6,161 nt of DNA from Caldilinea sp. (lineage in GTDB: Bacteria; Chloroflexota; Anaerolineae; Caldilineales; Caldilineaceae), in NCBI GenBank assembly GCA_026389955.1, contig JAPLGY010000606.1:1-6161 (forward strand). Direction: 5' to 3'. The translations under genes were made by a program, and so were the position numbers. Every line of letters begins with the position of its first letter. Position 1 is the stretch's first letter. The notes under the pieces were generated by a model. That model had not been told where the DNA came from. It saw nothing but the letters and a program-made list of their open reading frames with translations, and ran no database searches. This document shows positions 1 through 5,195 of this stretch, piece by piece.

Positions 1-1437
1 ATGCCCACCCTGCCCCTGGCAGCACAGCCCGGAACCCAGTCCACCGTAGAGGCGGCCGGAGAGGCGGCTGCAGAGACCGCTGCAGAGACCGCTGTCACCG
101 GACTGCCCCCGCTGGCCGGGCTGGCGACCTACAGCCGGGCTGCCGACGTCGGCTACGACGTCGAGGCCAATGTTGCACGGCTGCTGCGCTACGCCTGGAT
201 CACCCGGCGCACAATGGAAACTGCGCTGCACTGGCTCGCACCCACCCCGCAGTGGGAATTCAAAGAGGCGCTCGGTCTCCACATTTTTTTGGACGCCCGC
301 CATGTCGATGCCCTGCGCACCCGCATCAGCGAGATGCGCAGCCCGGCCCCGCGGATGGATGTCAGCCCCGACCCTGCGCTGGATCGTCTGTTTGATGAGC
401 TGTTGTCGGCCCGCACAATCCTGGAAAAGTTGGTCGGGCTCTACGGGGTCGTCCGCCCGGCTTTGCTCGAGAGCTACCGTCGCCACGCACAGGCGGTCAA
501 CCCGGTGGCCGACTACCCGACCGCCTACCTGCTCAAACATCTCCTGCTCGACGCCGTCGAGACCGCCGAATGGGGAGAAAAAGCCGTCGCTGCCGCGCTG
601 CAAACGCCCGGCGCCGCCGAGACCGCCGAACAGTGGGCACAGCACCTGACTCGCTTTTTGGACGCCGCCGGGGGCATCATGGGGGACCAGCCGCGGCCCG
701 CAGCGCCGCCCGCTGCCCAGCCTCCTCCTCCCCCTGATTTTTTCCCACGACGGGATGACCGGTTCGCACTGCGCTGGAATTTTGTCAATCCGCAGCGCCA
801 GGTTTCTCTGAACGAAGAGCTTCCCCTCGACGAACGGACACTGGCGTTGATGTGTCGGCGCATCGTGGAAATGGATGTCCCGGAATATATGGCCCGCATC
901 ATTTTGCAGGCTGCAGATGAACCGTGGCAGTATTATGTGGATATGGCCCGCCAGCTCTGGGATGAAGTGCGCCACGCCATGCTCGGGTCGGTTTATTTTG
1001 AAGCGCTCGGTGTCGACTGGAAACGGCTGATTGCGATCCATCCCGGCATGAGCATTCGGCTGCTTTCTTTGAATGTCCAGGACGCCCATCTGGTGCTCTA
1101 CGCAATCGAACAAAAGTTGATGCCGGGCAACAGCGGCAAACGGCTCGAATATGAGATCAGCCGCAACGCCCAGGACCGGCTGGCGGCCTATATTCAGGAC
1201 TATGACTGGGCCGACGAGGTGCTGCATGTGCAGATTGGACGGCAGTGGCTGCTGCCCAGGCTGGCACTGCGCCCCCAGGAGGCGGTCGAGCGAGGATGGG
1301 CGCTGCGTTCGCAGACGGCCACGCTTCTGGACGCCTATGAGTCGCGCGGCGCGCAGGTCACCTGGTGGCCCGAGCTGGTGCAGACGGCACTCGGGAAACC
1401 CAGCGCCGTCAAGGAGTTTAACCTGGCACGCCTCTGA
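1..1437 (+). CDS. Uncharacterised ferritin-like (putative diiron) protein, two-part architecture
   Basis: A 478-residue soluble protein without signal peptide or membrane segments. The C-terminal half (about 270-425) reads as a four-helix ferritin-like bundle. A Glu lies in the first helix (E290 or E295). DEVRH in the second gives E322-x-x-H325, E370 is in the third, and DEVLH in the fourth gives E406-x-x-H409. That E / ExxH / E / ExxH pattern is what carboxylate-bridged diiron proteins use. The N-terminal half (about 54-200) has similar long helices and a DARH (D98-x-x-H101), but its other ligand positions are not convincing. A proline-rich linker (about 231-245) separates the halves. The N-terminus (17-32) is an Ala/Glu/Thr low-complexity repeat. 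I recall uncharacterised bacterial proteins with the same motifs but know no proven role; metal-dependent oxidation or metal binding is inference. The ATG is base 1 of the window, so an RBS cannot be seen and the true start could lie further upstream. Confidence 0.8.
   Translation: MPTLPLAAQPGTQSTVEAAGEAAAETAAETAVTGLPPLAGLATYSRAADVGYDVEANVARLLRYAWITRRTMETALHWLAPTPQWEFKEALGLHIFLDARHVDALRTRISEMRSPAPRMDVSPDPALDRLFDELLSARTILEKLVGLYGVVRPALLESYRRHAQAVNPVADYPTAYLLKHLLLDAVETAEWGEKAVAAALQTPGAAETAEQWAQHLTRFLDAAGGIMGDQPRPAAPPAAQPPPPPDFFPRRDDRFALRWNFVNPQRQVSLNEELPLDERTLALMCRRIVEMDVPEYMARIILQAADEPWQYYVDMARQLWDEVRHAMLGSVYFEALGVDWKRLIAIHPGMSIRLLSLNVQDAHLVLYAIEQKLMPGNSGKRLEYEISRNAQDRLAAYIQDYDWADEVLHVQIGRQWLLPRLALRPQEAVERGWALRSQTATLLDAYESRGAQVTWWPELVQTALGKPSAVKEFNLARL
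49..96 (+). repeat. Four imperfect 12-bp tandem units inside the ferritin-like gene
   Basis: Four consecutive 12-bp units start at 49, 61, 73 and 85, each beginning GAG. They encode EAAG, EAAA, ETAA and ETAV. The third and fourth share their first ten bases exactly. The period is a multiple of three, so copy-number change would keep the frame. It makes a flexible or helical N-terminal extension before the conserved domain. Confidence 0.8.
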
Positions 1438-1471
1438 GCGGATCGCCGAGCGGATCGCCGAGCGGATCGCC
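1436..1471 (+). repeat. Three perfect 12-bp tandem repeats spanning the stop codon
   Basis: GAGCGGATCGCC occurs three times head to tail, starting at 1436, 1448 and 1460, and continues with GA. The first copy includes the last two bases of the TGA stop (1435-1437) of the ferritin-like gene. The array occupies most of the 61-bp gap before the kinase gene. In the ferritin-like frame the units would read ADRR after the stop. No function is evident; slipped-strand expansion is the simplest origin. Confidence 0.9.
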
Positions 1472-1498
1472 GACAGGTGTTCACACCCCCTGAGACCT

Positions 1499-2692
1499 AT
1501 GGACAAACTGGAACGAAGAAGTTGGCTGGCTGCAGATTTTGAAGGGCGCTACGGTGCACAGCCCACCCTCTGGGCACGGGCGCCTGGCCGCGTCGACCTG
1601 ATGGGCAGCCACACGGACTACAACGAGGGCTGGATCCTGACGATGACCATCGATCGAGATGCCTGGATCGCCGCGCGCCCGCGCAGCGACGATGTCGTCC
1701 AGATTCACTCGCTCAATCTGGGGGAAAGCGGCCGTTTTGTGCTCAGCGCGATCGAGCACAGCCGCCAGACACCCTGGCTGGACTATGTGAGCGGTGTCGC
1801 CAAGGTCTTGCAGGAAGCTGGTTTTCCCTTGTGTGGGTTTGACGGGGTGGTGCATACCACCGTGCCGTTGGGCGGAGGGTTGAGTTCCTCGGCGGCGTTG
1901 GAGATGGCCACCGCCCGTCTGCTGGAAAGGATGTGTCAGCTGCCCCTCGACAGTGTGACACTGGCCCGGCTCGCCCAGCGTGCGGAAAATGAATTTGTCG
2001 GTGTGAGTTGTGGAATTTTGGACCAGTACACGTCGGCGGTCGGCCGGGCGGGCTGCGCCCTTTTGCTGGACGCACGCCAGCTTTCCAGCCGGGATGTGCC
2101 CATTTCCCCGAGCCTGCAGGTGATGGTCTGTGACACGCGCGCGCAGCGCACCCTCTCTGGCACCGAATATGCAGAACGCCGGGCACAATGTGAAGAGGGG
2201 GTCCGGCGAATTCAGCAGATGGCTGCGGGCGTGACCGCGCTGCGCGATGTCGGTGTAGAAGAGTTCGACACCTACGCTGCATGGCTGCCGCCGGTGATTG
2301 CCCGGCGCTGTCGGTTTATCGTCGAGGAAAACGCGCGGGCATTGGCCATGGAGAGCGCGCTGCGGCAGGGAGACCGCGCCAGGCTGGGCCAGCTCTGGGC
2401 CGCCTCGTATGCCGGCGCCTGTGACCTGTACGAATTGTGTGTTCCTGCCATGGACAGCATGATGGCGGCGATGCGGGCAGCTCCTGGGTTCATTGCTGGC
2501 CGACAAGCTGGCGCGGGATTTGGGGGCTGTATGGTCGCCTTGGTACACCCCGCCGAGGCCGTACAGTTTGCCCAGCATGTCCGGCAGCAGTACCGGCAAA
2601 CCACCGGGGTCCTGCCGGCCATCTACGCCGTGTCCCCTACGCCCGGGGCCGGCATCCTCGATCCCCACGGCGCCTTTCCCGTTGACAGCTGA
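1499..2692 (+). CDS. galK: Galactokinase-family GHMP sugar kinase with altered signature
   Basis: A 397-residue cytoplasmic kinase, normal length for galactokinase (ATP + galactose to galactose 1-phosphate, first step of the Leloir pathway). The family signature lies at 28-41 as APGRVDLMGSHTDY. The GHMP ATP-binding loop is at 123-133 (PLGGGLSSSAA). The catalytic Asp is D175 in CGILDQ, and the C-terminal GAGFGGC motif is at 338-344. Further family blocks are Y224 to R228 in EYAERR and EENARAL near 276. The ATG at 1499 fits the family N-terminus; the frame is open further upstream, but that stretch overlaps the preceding gene and matches nothing. No good Shine-Dalgarno precedes it. The signature differs from the usual GRVNLIGEHTDY: Asn is D33 and Glu is S37. 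In characterised galactokinases that Glu contacts the sugar 6-hydroxyl, so the substrate may not be plain galactose. Family assignment is firm; substrate is uncertain. Confidence 0.9.
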   Translation: MDKLERRSWLAADFEGRYGAQPTLWARAPGRVDLMGSHTDYNEGWILTMTIDRDAWIAARPRSDDVVQIHSLNLGESGRFVLSAIEHSRQTPWLDYVSGVAKVLQEAGFPLCGFDGVVHTTVPLGGGLSSSAALEMATARLLERMCQLPLDSVTLARLAQRAENEFVGVSCGILDQYTSAVGRAGCALLLDARQLSSRDVPISPSLQVMVCDTRAQRTLSGTEYAERRAQCEEGVRRIQQMAAGVTALRDVGVEEFDTYAAWLPPVIARRCRFIVEENARALAMESALRQGDRARLGQLWAASYAGACDLYELCVPAMDSMMAAMRAAPGFIAGRQAGAGFGGCMVALVHPAEAVQFAQHVRQQYRQTTGVLPAIYAVSPTPGAGILDPHGAFPVDS

Positions 2693-2714
2693 GCCGAGGC
2701 TCTGGTAGACTACC
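2682..2714 (+). promoter_or_regulatory. Candidate sigma-70 promoter with overlapping dyads
   Basis: A perfect TTGACA lies at 2682-2687. After an 18-bp spacer comes TAGACT (2706-2711), preceded by TGG, giving an extended -10. It overlaps the 3' end of the kinase gene and would drive the glycosyltransferase. Two dyads sit on it: GAGCC-GA-GGCTC (2691-2702) in the spacer and the odd palindrome GGTAG-A-CTACC (2704-2714) over the -10. This would suit repressor binding, but no regulator is visible. Reading is by eye only. Confidence 0.35.
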
Positions 2715-2819
2715 GGCCAATCTGCTCTGCGGGCAACAGGCCTGGGCGTGGATCTGTCGGTTCGTCGTGTCAAAGAGAAATGGCTGCGTCTGCCGCAGCA
2801 AGGGGCGGGCGTACAGGCC

Positions 2820-3887
2820 ATGAAAATCTCTGTCGTAGCGACAGTCTATAATGAGCGAGCCAACATCGAGCGGCTGCTGGCTTCGCTGGCGGCGCAAACA
2901 AGATCTCCAGACGAGGTGGTGATCTGCGACGGCGGCAGTACAGACGGAACTGCGGAGGCACTCCGCGCCTATGCTGCCGCAGTTCCTGATCGCCTGCCGC
3001 GGGTGCAGGTGCTGGAAGCTCCAGGTGCCAACATCAGCCAGGGACGCAACCTGGCGATCGCTGCGGCAGAGGGGCCGATTGTGGCGGTGACCGATGCCGG
3101 CGTCCGGCTGGATGTGGCCTGGCTGGAGCGTCTGAGCGAGCCCTGGCAGCGCGACCCGGCGACCTTGGCGGTGGCCGGATTTTTTGTGGCCGACGTTTGT
3201 GGGGTCTTTCAGACGGCGATGGCCGCCACAGTGCTGCCGCTGCGGGAGGAGATCGACCCGGCACGATTTTTGCCCAGCAGCCGTTCGGTGGCTTTCACCC
3301 GAGAATGTTGGGCACGCAGCGGGGGCTATCCCGAATGGCTGGACTACTGCGAGGATCTGCTGTTCGATTTTGCCGTCAACGCACAAGCGCCGGGACAGCG
3401 CAGCGGGTTTGCCTGGGCGCCGGAGGCCATCGTCTATTTCCGCCCTCGGGAGTCGCTGCGCCAGTTCTGGACACAATACTACCGCTATGCGCGCGGCGAC
3501 GGCAAGGCGGATCTCTGGCGAATACGCCACGCGGTGCGCTACGCCACCTATCTGGCGGCGCTCCTGCTGCTGGGACATGCCTTTTGGGGAAGCTTTGCTC
3601 CCTGGCTGGGCTGGCTGGGGTTGCTGGTGGGGGCGTTGCGCTACTGCTGGCGACCCTGGCAGCGGTTGCGACTGCTGGGCCAGCCCCTGACACCTGGCGC
3701 ATGGCTGGCGGCCGCCGCATGGGTGCCGTTGCTCCGGGTGACCGGTGACCTGGCCAAGATGGCCGGCTACCCGGCAGGGCTGCTCTGGCGCCGCCGCAAC
3801 GCACCCCCGGATTGGAAGCGCGCACTCAGGAAAGTGAGCACGATGACGGCAGCACAACAAACATCCGCTACACTGAAAGGGCTGTAA
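2820..3887 (+). CDS. Membrane-anchored family 2 glycosyltransferase
   Basis: A 355-residue GT-A fold glycosyltransferase of family GT2. The N-terminus MKISVVATVYNE is the typical first strand. DGGSTDGT (37-44) is the nucleotide-sugar-binding loop. TDAG (91-94) sits where the metal-binding DxD-type motif belongs, with D92. ED at 178-179 (YCEDLLFDF) is the usual acceptor-side acidic pair, and RQFWTQYYRYARG (214-226) resembles the C-terminal Q/RxxRW-type region. Hydrophobic stretches at about 241-258, 260-276 and possibly 292-306 suggest membrane attachment, with the catalytic domain in the cytoplasm. The role is probably transfer of a sugar to a lipid-linked or surface glycan; donor and acceptor cannot be told. 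I chose the ATG at 2820 because the domain starts there, although its RBS is weak. An in-frame GTG at 2748 would add 24 unconserved-looking residues. The gene follows the kinase gene by 127 bp. Confidence 0.88.
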   Translation: MKISVVATVYNERANIERLLASLAAQTRSPDEVVICDGGSTDGTAEALRAYAAAVPDRLPRVQVLEAPGANISQGRNLAIAAAEGPIVAVTDAGVRLDVAWLERLSEPWQRDPATLAVAGFFVADVCGVFQTAMAATVLPLREEIDPARFLPSSRSVAFTRECWARSGGYPEWLDYCEDLLFDFAVNAQAPGQRSGFAWAPEAIVYFRPRESLRQFWTQYYRYARGDGKADLWRIRHAVRYATYLAALLLLGHAFWGSFAPWLGWLGLLVGALRYCWRPWQRLRLLGQPLTPGAWLAAAAWVPLLRVTGDLAKMAGYPAGLLWRRRNAPPDWKRALRKVSTMTAAQQTSATLKGL

Positions 3888-3911
3888 AAAAGAAACTGCT
3901 CAGGCACAGAA

Positions 3912-3935
3912 GCCTGCTGAAAGGCCTGCTGAAGT
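3912..3935 (+). repeat. 12-bp tandem duplication downstream of the glycosyltransferase gene
   Basis: GCCTGCTGAAAG (3912-3923) is followed directly by GCCTGCTGAAGT (3924-3935), so the first ten bases are identical. A 5-bp arm CAGGC at 3901-3905 could pair with either GCCTG, but no T-tract follows, so I do not call a terminator. Confidence 0.7.
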
Positions 3936-3939
3936 ACAG

Positions 3940-3991
3940 TTTGTCAAAATCGTACAGATTGGTCAAAATAGAGATCAGGGCTTTTCAAAAG
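3940..3991 (+). promoter_or_regulatory. Candidate promoter built on three TCAAAA direct repeats
   Basis: TTTGTCAAAAT (3940-3950) and TTGGTCAAAAT (3959-3969) differ at one base and are 19 bp apart. A third, weaker copy CTTTTCAAAAG (3981-3991) follows with its TCAAAA 22 bp further on. TTGTCA (3941-3946) and CAAAAT (3964-3969) are 17 bp apart and would serve as a moderate sigma-70 -35/-10 pair, placing transcription start near 3976. The spacing of about two helical turns would also fit same-face protein binding. No regulator is known. Confidence 0.35.
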
Positions 3992-4010
3992 TCGTAGGAA
4001 CAGAAAATCT

Positions 4011-4062
4011 CTTTTGTTTGTAGACTTCAGGTGACGAACCGCCGCCTGCCAAACAAAAGGAG
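4011..4062 (+). promoter_or_regulatory. Putative 5'-UTR hairpin covering a strong ribosome binding site
   Basis: CTTTTGTTTG (4011-4020) and CAAACAAAAG (4050-4059) are a perfect 10-bp inverted repeat. Inside the loop CAGGTG (4028-4033) can pair with CGCCTG (4043-4048), including one G-U pair, leaving a nine-base loop. The 3' arm of the outer stem contains the first three bases of the Shine-Dalgarno AAGGAG (4057-4062), which sits six bases before the ATG at 4069. Folded RNA would therefore partly mask the RBS. The outer stem is A-T rich, so it would be weak and easily opened. This is a structural reading, not a known riboswitch class. Confidence 0.45.
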
Positions 4063-4068
4063 TTCATC

Positions 4069-4423
4069 ATGGATGCTACCACAGTTGTTGACCGGGTTGC
4101 GATTCCAGCAGGAGCAACGAAAGCTGATGTGCAGAGCCTCTACGAAGTAGAGGCAAGCGTGCCCGACAGCCGCAAACGGTGCGAGAAGAGGCGCTGGTCA
4201 ACCAGGCGCTAGGCGCAGAATCACTCGCACAGTTCGTTATGCCTCTGCCAGAGTAGATGGCGGCACAATCGAGGAAGAAGAAGCCGGGTTTCGAGGCCTT
4301 TGCTCTGGAGGGAGATGCTGCGATCGGTGCTGTCGCACAGGAATGGTTGCAGCAGGGAGAACGGCCCGCAGTGTGATACGCCTGGAAGAGTTGCGCCAGT
4401 TCTACGCGGCGAGTGAGCAATGA
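4069..4423 (+). pseudogene. Broken small gene(s) behind a strong RBS, unrecognised
   Basis: Translation from ATG 4069, with AAGGAG six bases upstream, gives a 47-residue peptide starting MDATTVVDRVAIPAGATKAD and stopping at 4210-4212. Its last dozen residues turn Arg/Lys-rich, as expected after a frameshift. In the next frame, VREEALVNQALGAESLAQF reads on smoothly from about 4179 to a stop at 4254-4256. An ATG follows at once (4257) and opens 39 residues (to 4376) rich in Ala, Glu and Gln. A third frame then reads VIRLEELRQFYAASEQ to a TGA at 4421. Serial protein-like stretches in shifted frames suggest one or two decayed small genes. The 47-residue peptide might instead be a genuine small protein. 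I do not recognise a family in any piece. Confidence 0.45.
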
Positions 4424-4453
4424 GGGGGAAGTCTGGTTGCAGCAAAGTCCTGT

Positions 4454-4603
4454 TTGAGCCTGGCAGACCAGCTGAGACGGACACGTATTGTGTGGGACAC
4501 GACCAAGCCCAACGGCCGGCCACGGCGCAAGCCCGATGGGCGTCGGACGCAGGAGACCGATGGCGCGCGGTACCTAAGGTGTGCTGTCCGGAGACACCGA
4601 TAA
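4454..4603 (+). pseudogene. Remnant of a GDP-L-fucose synthase-like NAD-dependent epimerase (C-terminal fragment)
   Basis: The frame read from 4454 gives LSLADQLRRTRIVWDTTKPN and continues GRPRRKPD; 4484-4537 is the informative part. IVWDTTKPNG-PRR-LD is the conserved C-terminal block of GDP-L-fucose synthase and related extended short-chain dehydrogenase/epimerase proteins, which make GDP-L-fucose or similar activated sugars. The catalytic Ser, the YxxxK motif and the Rossmann nucleotide-binding glycine motif are absent from the window. The frame has no ATG, is closed by a TGA at 4421-4423 upstream and ends at TAA 4601-4603. The sequence after PRRKPD no longer fits the family, and the helix before IVWD looks shortened. 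It is therefore a relic. Its neighbours, a sugar kinase and a glycosyltransferase, make an activated-sugar gene here plausible. The family match is strong over about 18 residues only. Confidence 0.6.
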
Positions 4604-4706
4604 CACCGAAGAGAGCCGTTACTGGCGTTTCTTCCCCCACCAGCAGCCTGAGCAGTTACGTAAAAAGTTTATCTACGCTTCGCCCAAAGCAGAGGAATCG
4701 ATTTGA
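4581..4706 (+). pseudogene. 41-codon open fragment coupled to the next gene, unrecognised
   Basis: From a GTG at 4581 the frame gives 41 residues with a protein-like, charged composition (GDTDNTEESRYWRFF near the start, PEQLRKKFIYASPKAEESI at the end). Its TGA (4704-4706) overlaps the TTG start of the following gene, a coupling arrangement typical of real adjacent genes. The frame is closed by TAA only two codons before the GTG, and no RBS is evident. It is therefore more likely the surviving C-terminus of a broken gene than a complete small protein. No family is recognised. Confidence 0.35.
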
Positions 4707-5191
4707 GTACAACACCGATTGAACGCCGCCAGGTGCTGGCGAATCTGATCGAAGCGACCCCCTCCCCTCTGGGACAGTGGCTGCTCGCTTCCCCTTTGCT
4801 TGGATTTGTGCTGTGGGCCTGGGTTGATCTCTTCGCCCATTACAGCCCGGTGCCCTGGTACTGGCTGGATGCTCTGCTGGGGACATTGCTGTTCCTGGCC
4901 GCAGTGGTCCTCCCCTTTGGCTGGTTGGCCCACCGATTGGTGACCGCTGTCCCGCGCCTCTTCCAACAGGCCGGCTGGGACGTCCAGCCGCTGGAGCCTG
5001 TGAGCGAACAGGAACTCTATCTGGTGCGCTATCGTTTTCAGAGCCGACACCGTGCGCCACATTCCTGGTCCCGCCAGTGGCTGCGCGCAGCCCAGGGCTG
5101 GGTCTATATCGAAATTGTTGCCATCCTGCTGGGAGGTATCCTGGTGATTCCGCTTTTTTTCAGCGCAGTCGATTTTGGGTTTGGAAGGTAG
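4703..5191 (+). CDS. Hypothetical three-TM membrane protein
   Basis: A 162-residue protein of unknown function. Three hydrophobic segments are clear: about 26-47, 53-77 and 132-156. A basic and polar stretch (about 80-131) between the second and third carries RHRAPHSWSRQWLR. The positive charges after TM2 suggest this loop is cytoplasmic. No catalytic motif is recognised. The start is a TTG, supported by GAGGA (4692-4696) six bases upstream and by the lack of an in-frame ATG nearby. The TTG overlaps the stop of a short upstream open fragment. The next gene begins four bases after the stop, so the two are probably one transcript, and a role connected with the secreted carboxypeptidase (for example at the envelope) is possible but only inferred. 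Confidence 0.75.
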   Translation: MSTTPIERRQVLANLIEATPSPLGQWLLASPLLGFVLWAWVDLFAHYSPVPWYWLDALLGTLLFLAAVVLPFGWLAHRLVTAVPRLFQQAGWDVQPLEPVSEQELYLVRYRFQSRHRAPHSWSRQWLRAAQGWVYIEIVAILLGGILVIPLFFSAVDFGFGR

Positions 5192-5195
5192 CCCT

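Larger units (their letters stand above)
3888..4702. other. 815-bp gene-poor region with regulatory sequence and gene debris
   Basis: No intact gene that I trust lies between the glycosyltransferase and the membrane protein. The first part (3888-4068) is visibly richer in A and T than the flanking genes and holds putative control elements. The rest (4069-4702) is a mosaic of short open stretches that change frame repeatedly, one of which is recognisably epimerase-derived. It looks like a decayed locus whose promoter and ribosome binding site remain. No transposase, tRNA or terminal inverted repeats of an insertion sequence were seen. Confidence 0.6.

Noticed and set aside
1151..1498. N-terminal extension of the kinase by 116 codons
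   Set aside because: The extension overlaps the ferritin-like gene in another frame and is Arg-rich shadow sequence; galactokinases start close to the ATG at 1499.
1481..2821. 446-codon open frame on the minus strand opposite the kinase gene
   Set aside because: It lies antisense to a gene with all galactokinase motifs. Its translation is low-complexity in Arg, Pro, Gly and His, with no family motif; this is typical of antisense frames in GC-rich DNA.
2637..3860. 407-codon open frame on the minus strand opposite the glycosyltransferase
   Set aside because: It is a shadow of a well-supported GT2 gene, with biased composition and no recognisable domain.
3901..3916. CAGGC-acagaa-GCCTG as a transcription terminator after the glycosyltransferase
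   Set aside because: The stem is only five base pairs and there is no following T-run.
3812..3997. 61-codon + strand frame from a TTG inside the end of the glycosyltransferase
   Set aside because: The first third is out-of-frame GT coding sequence and there is no RBS; the basic tail comes from A-rich intergenic DNA.
4011..4059. The 10-bp inverted repeat as ends of a tiny mobile element or an integron attC site
   Set aside because: Only 29 bases lie between the arms, no target duplication flanks them and no GTTRRRY-type core is visible; a leader hairpin explains the position better.
4221..4640. 139-codon minus-strand frame across the gene-poor region
   Set aside because: Composition is unlike a folded protein, no RBS or motif was seen, and it runs opposite the epimerase remnant.
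4656..4663. TTACGTAA palindrome as an operator or promoter element for the membrane protein
   Set aside because: Eight bases, a single occurrence and no convincing -35/-10 pair around it; it also falls within the 41-codon open fragment.
4420..4722. 100-codon + strand frame starting MRGKSG
   Set aside because: It reads the epimerase relic out of frame, gives Ser/Pro/Arg-rich sequence without motif, and runs past the start of the membrane protein gene.
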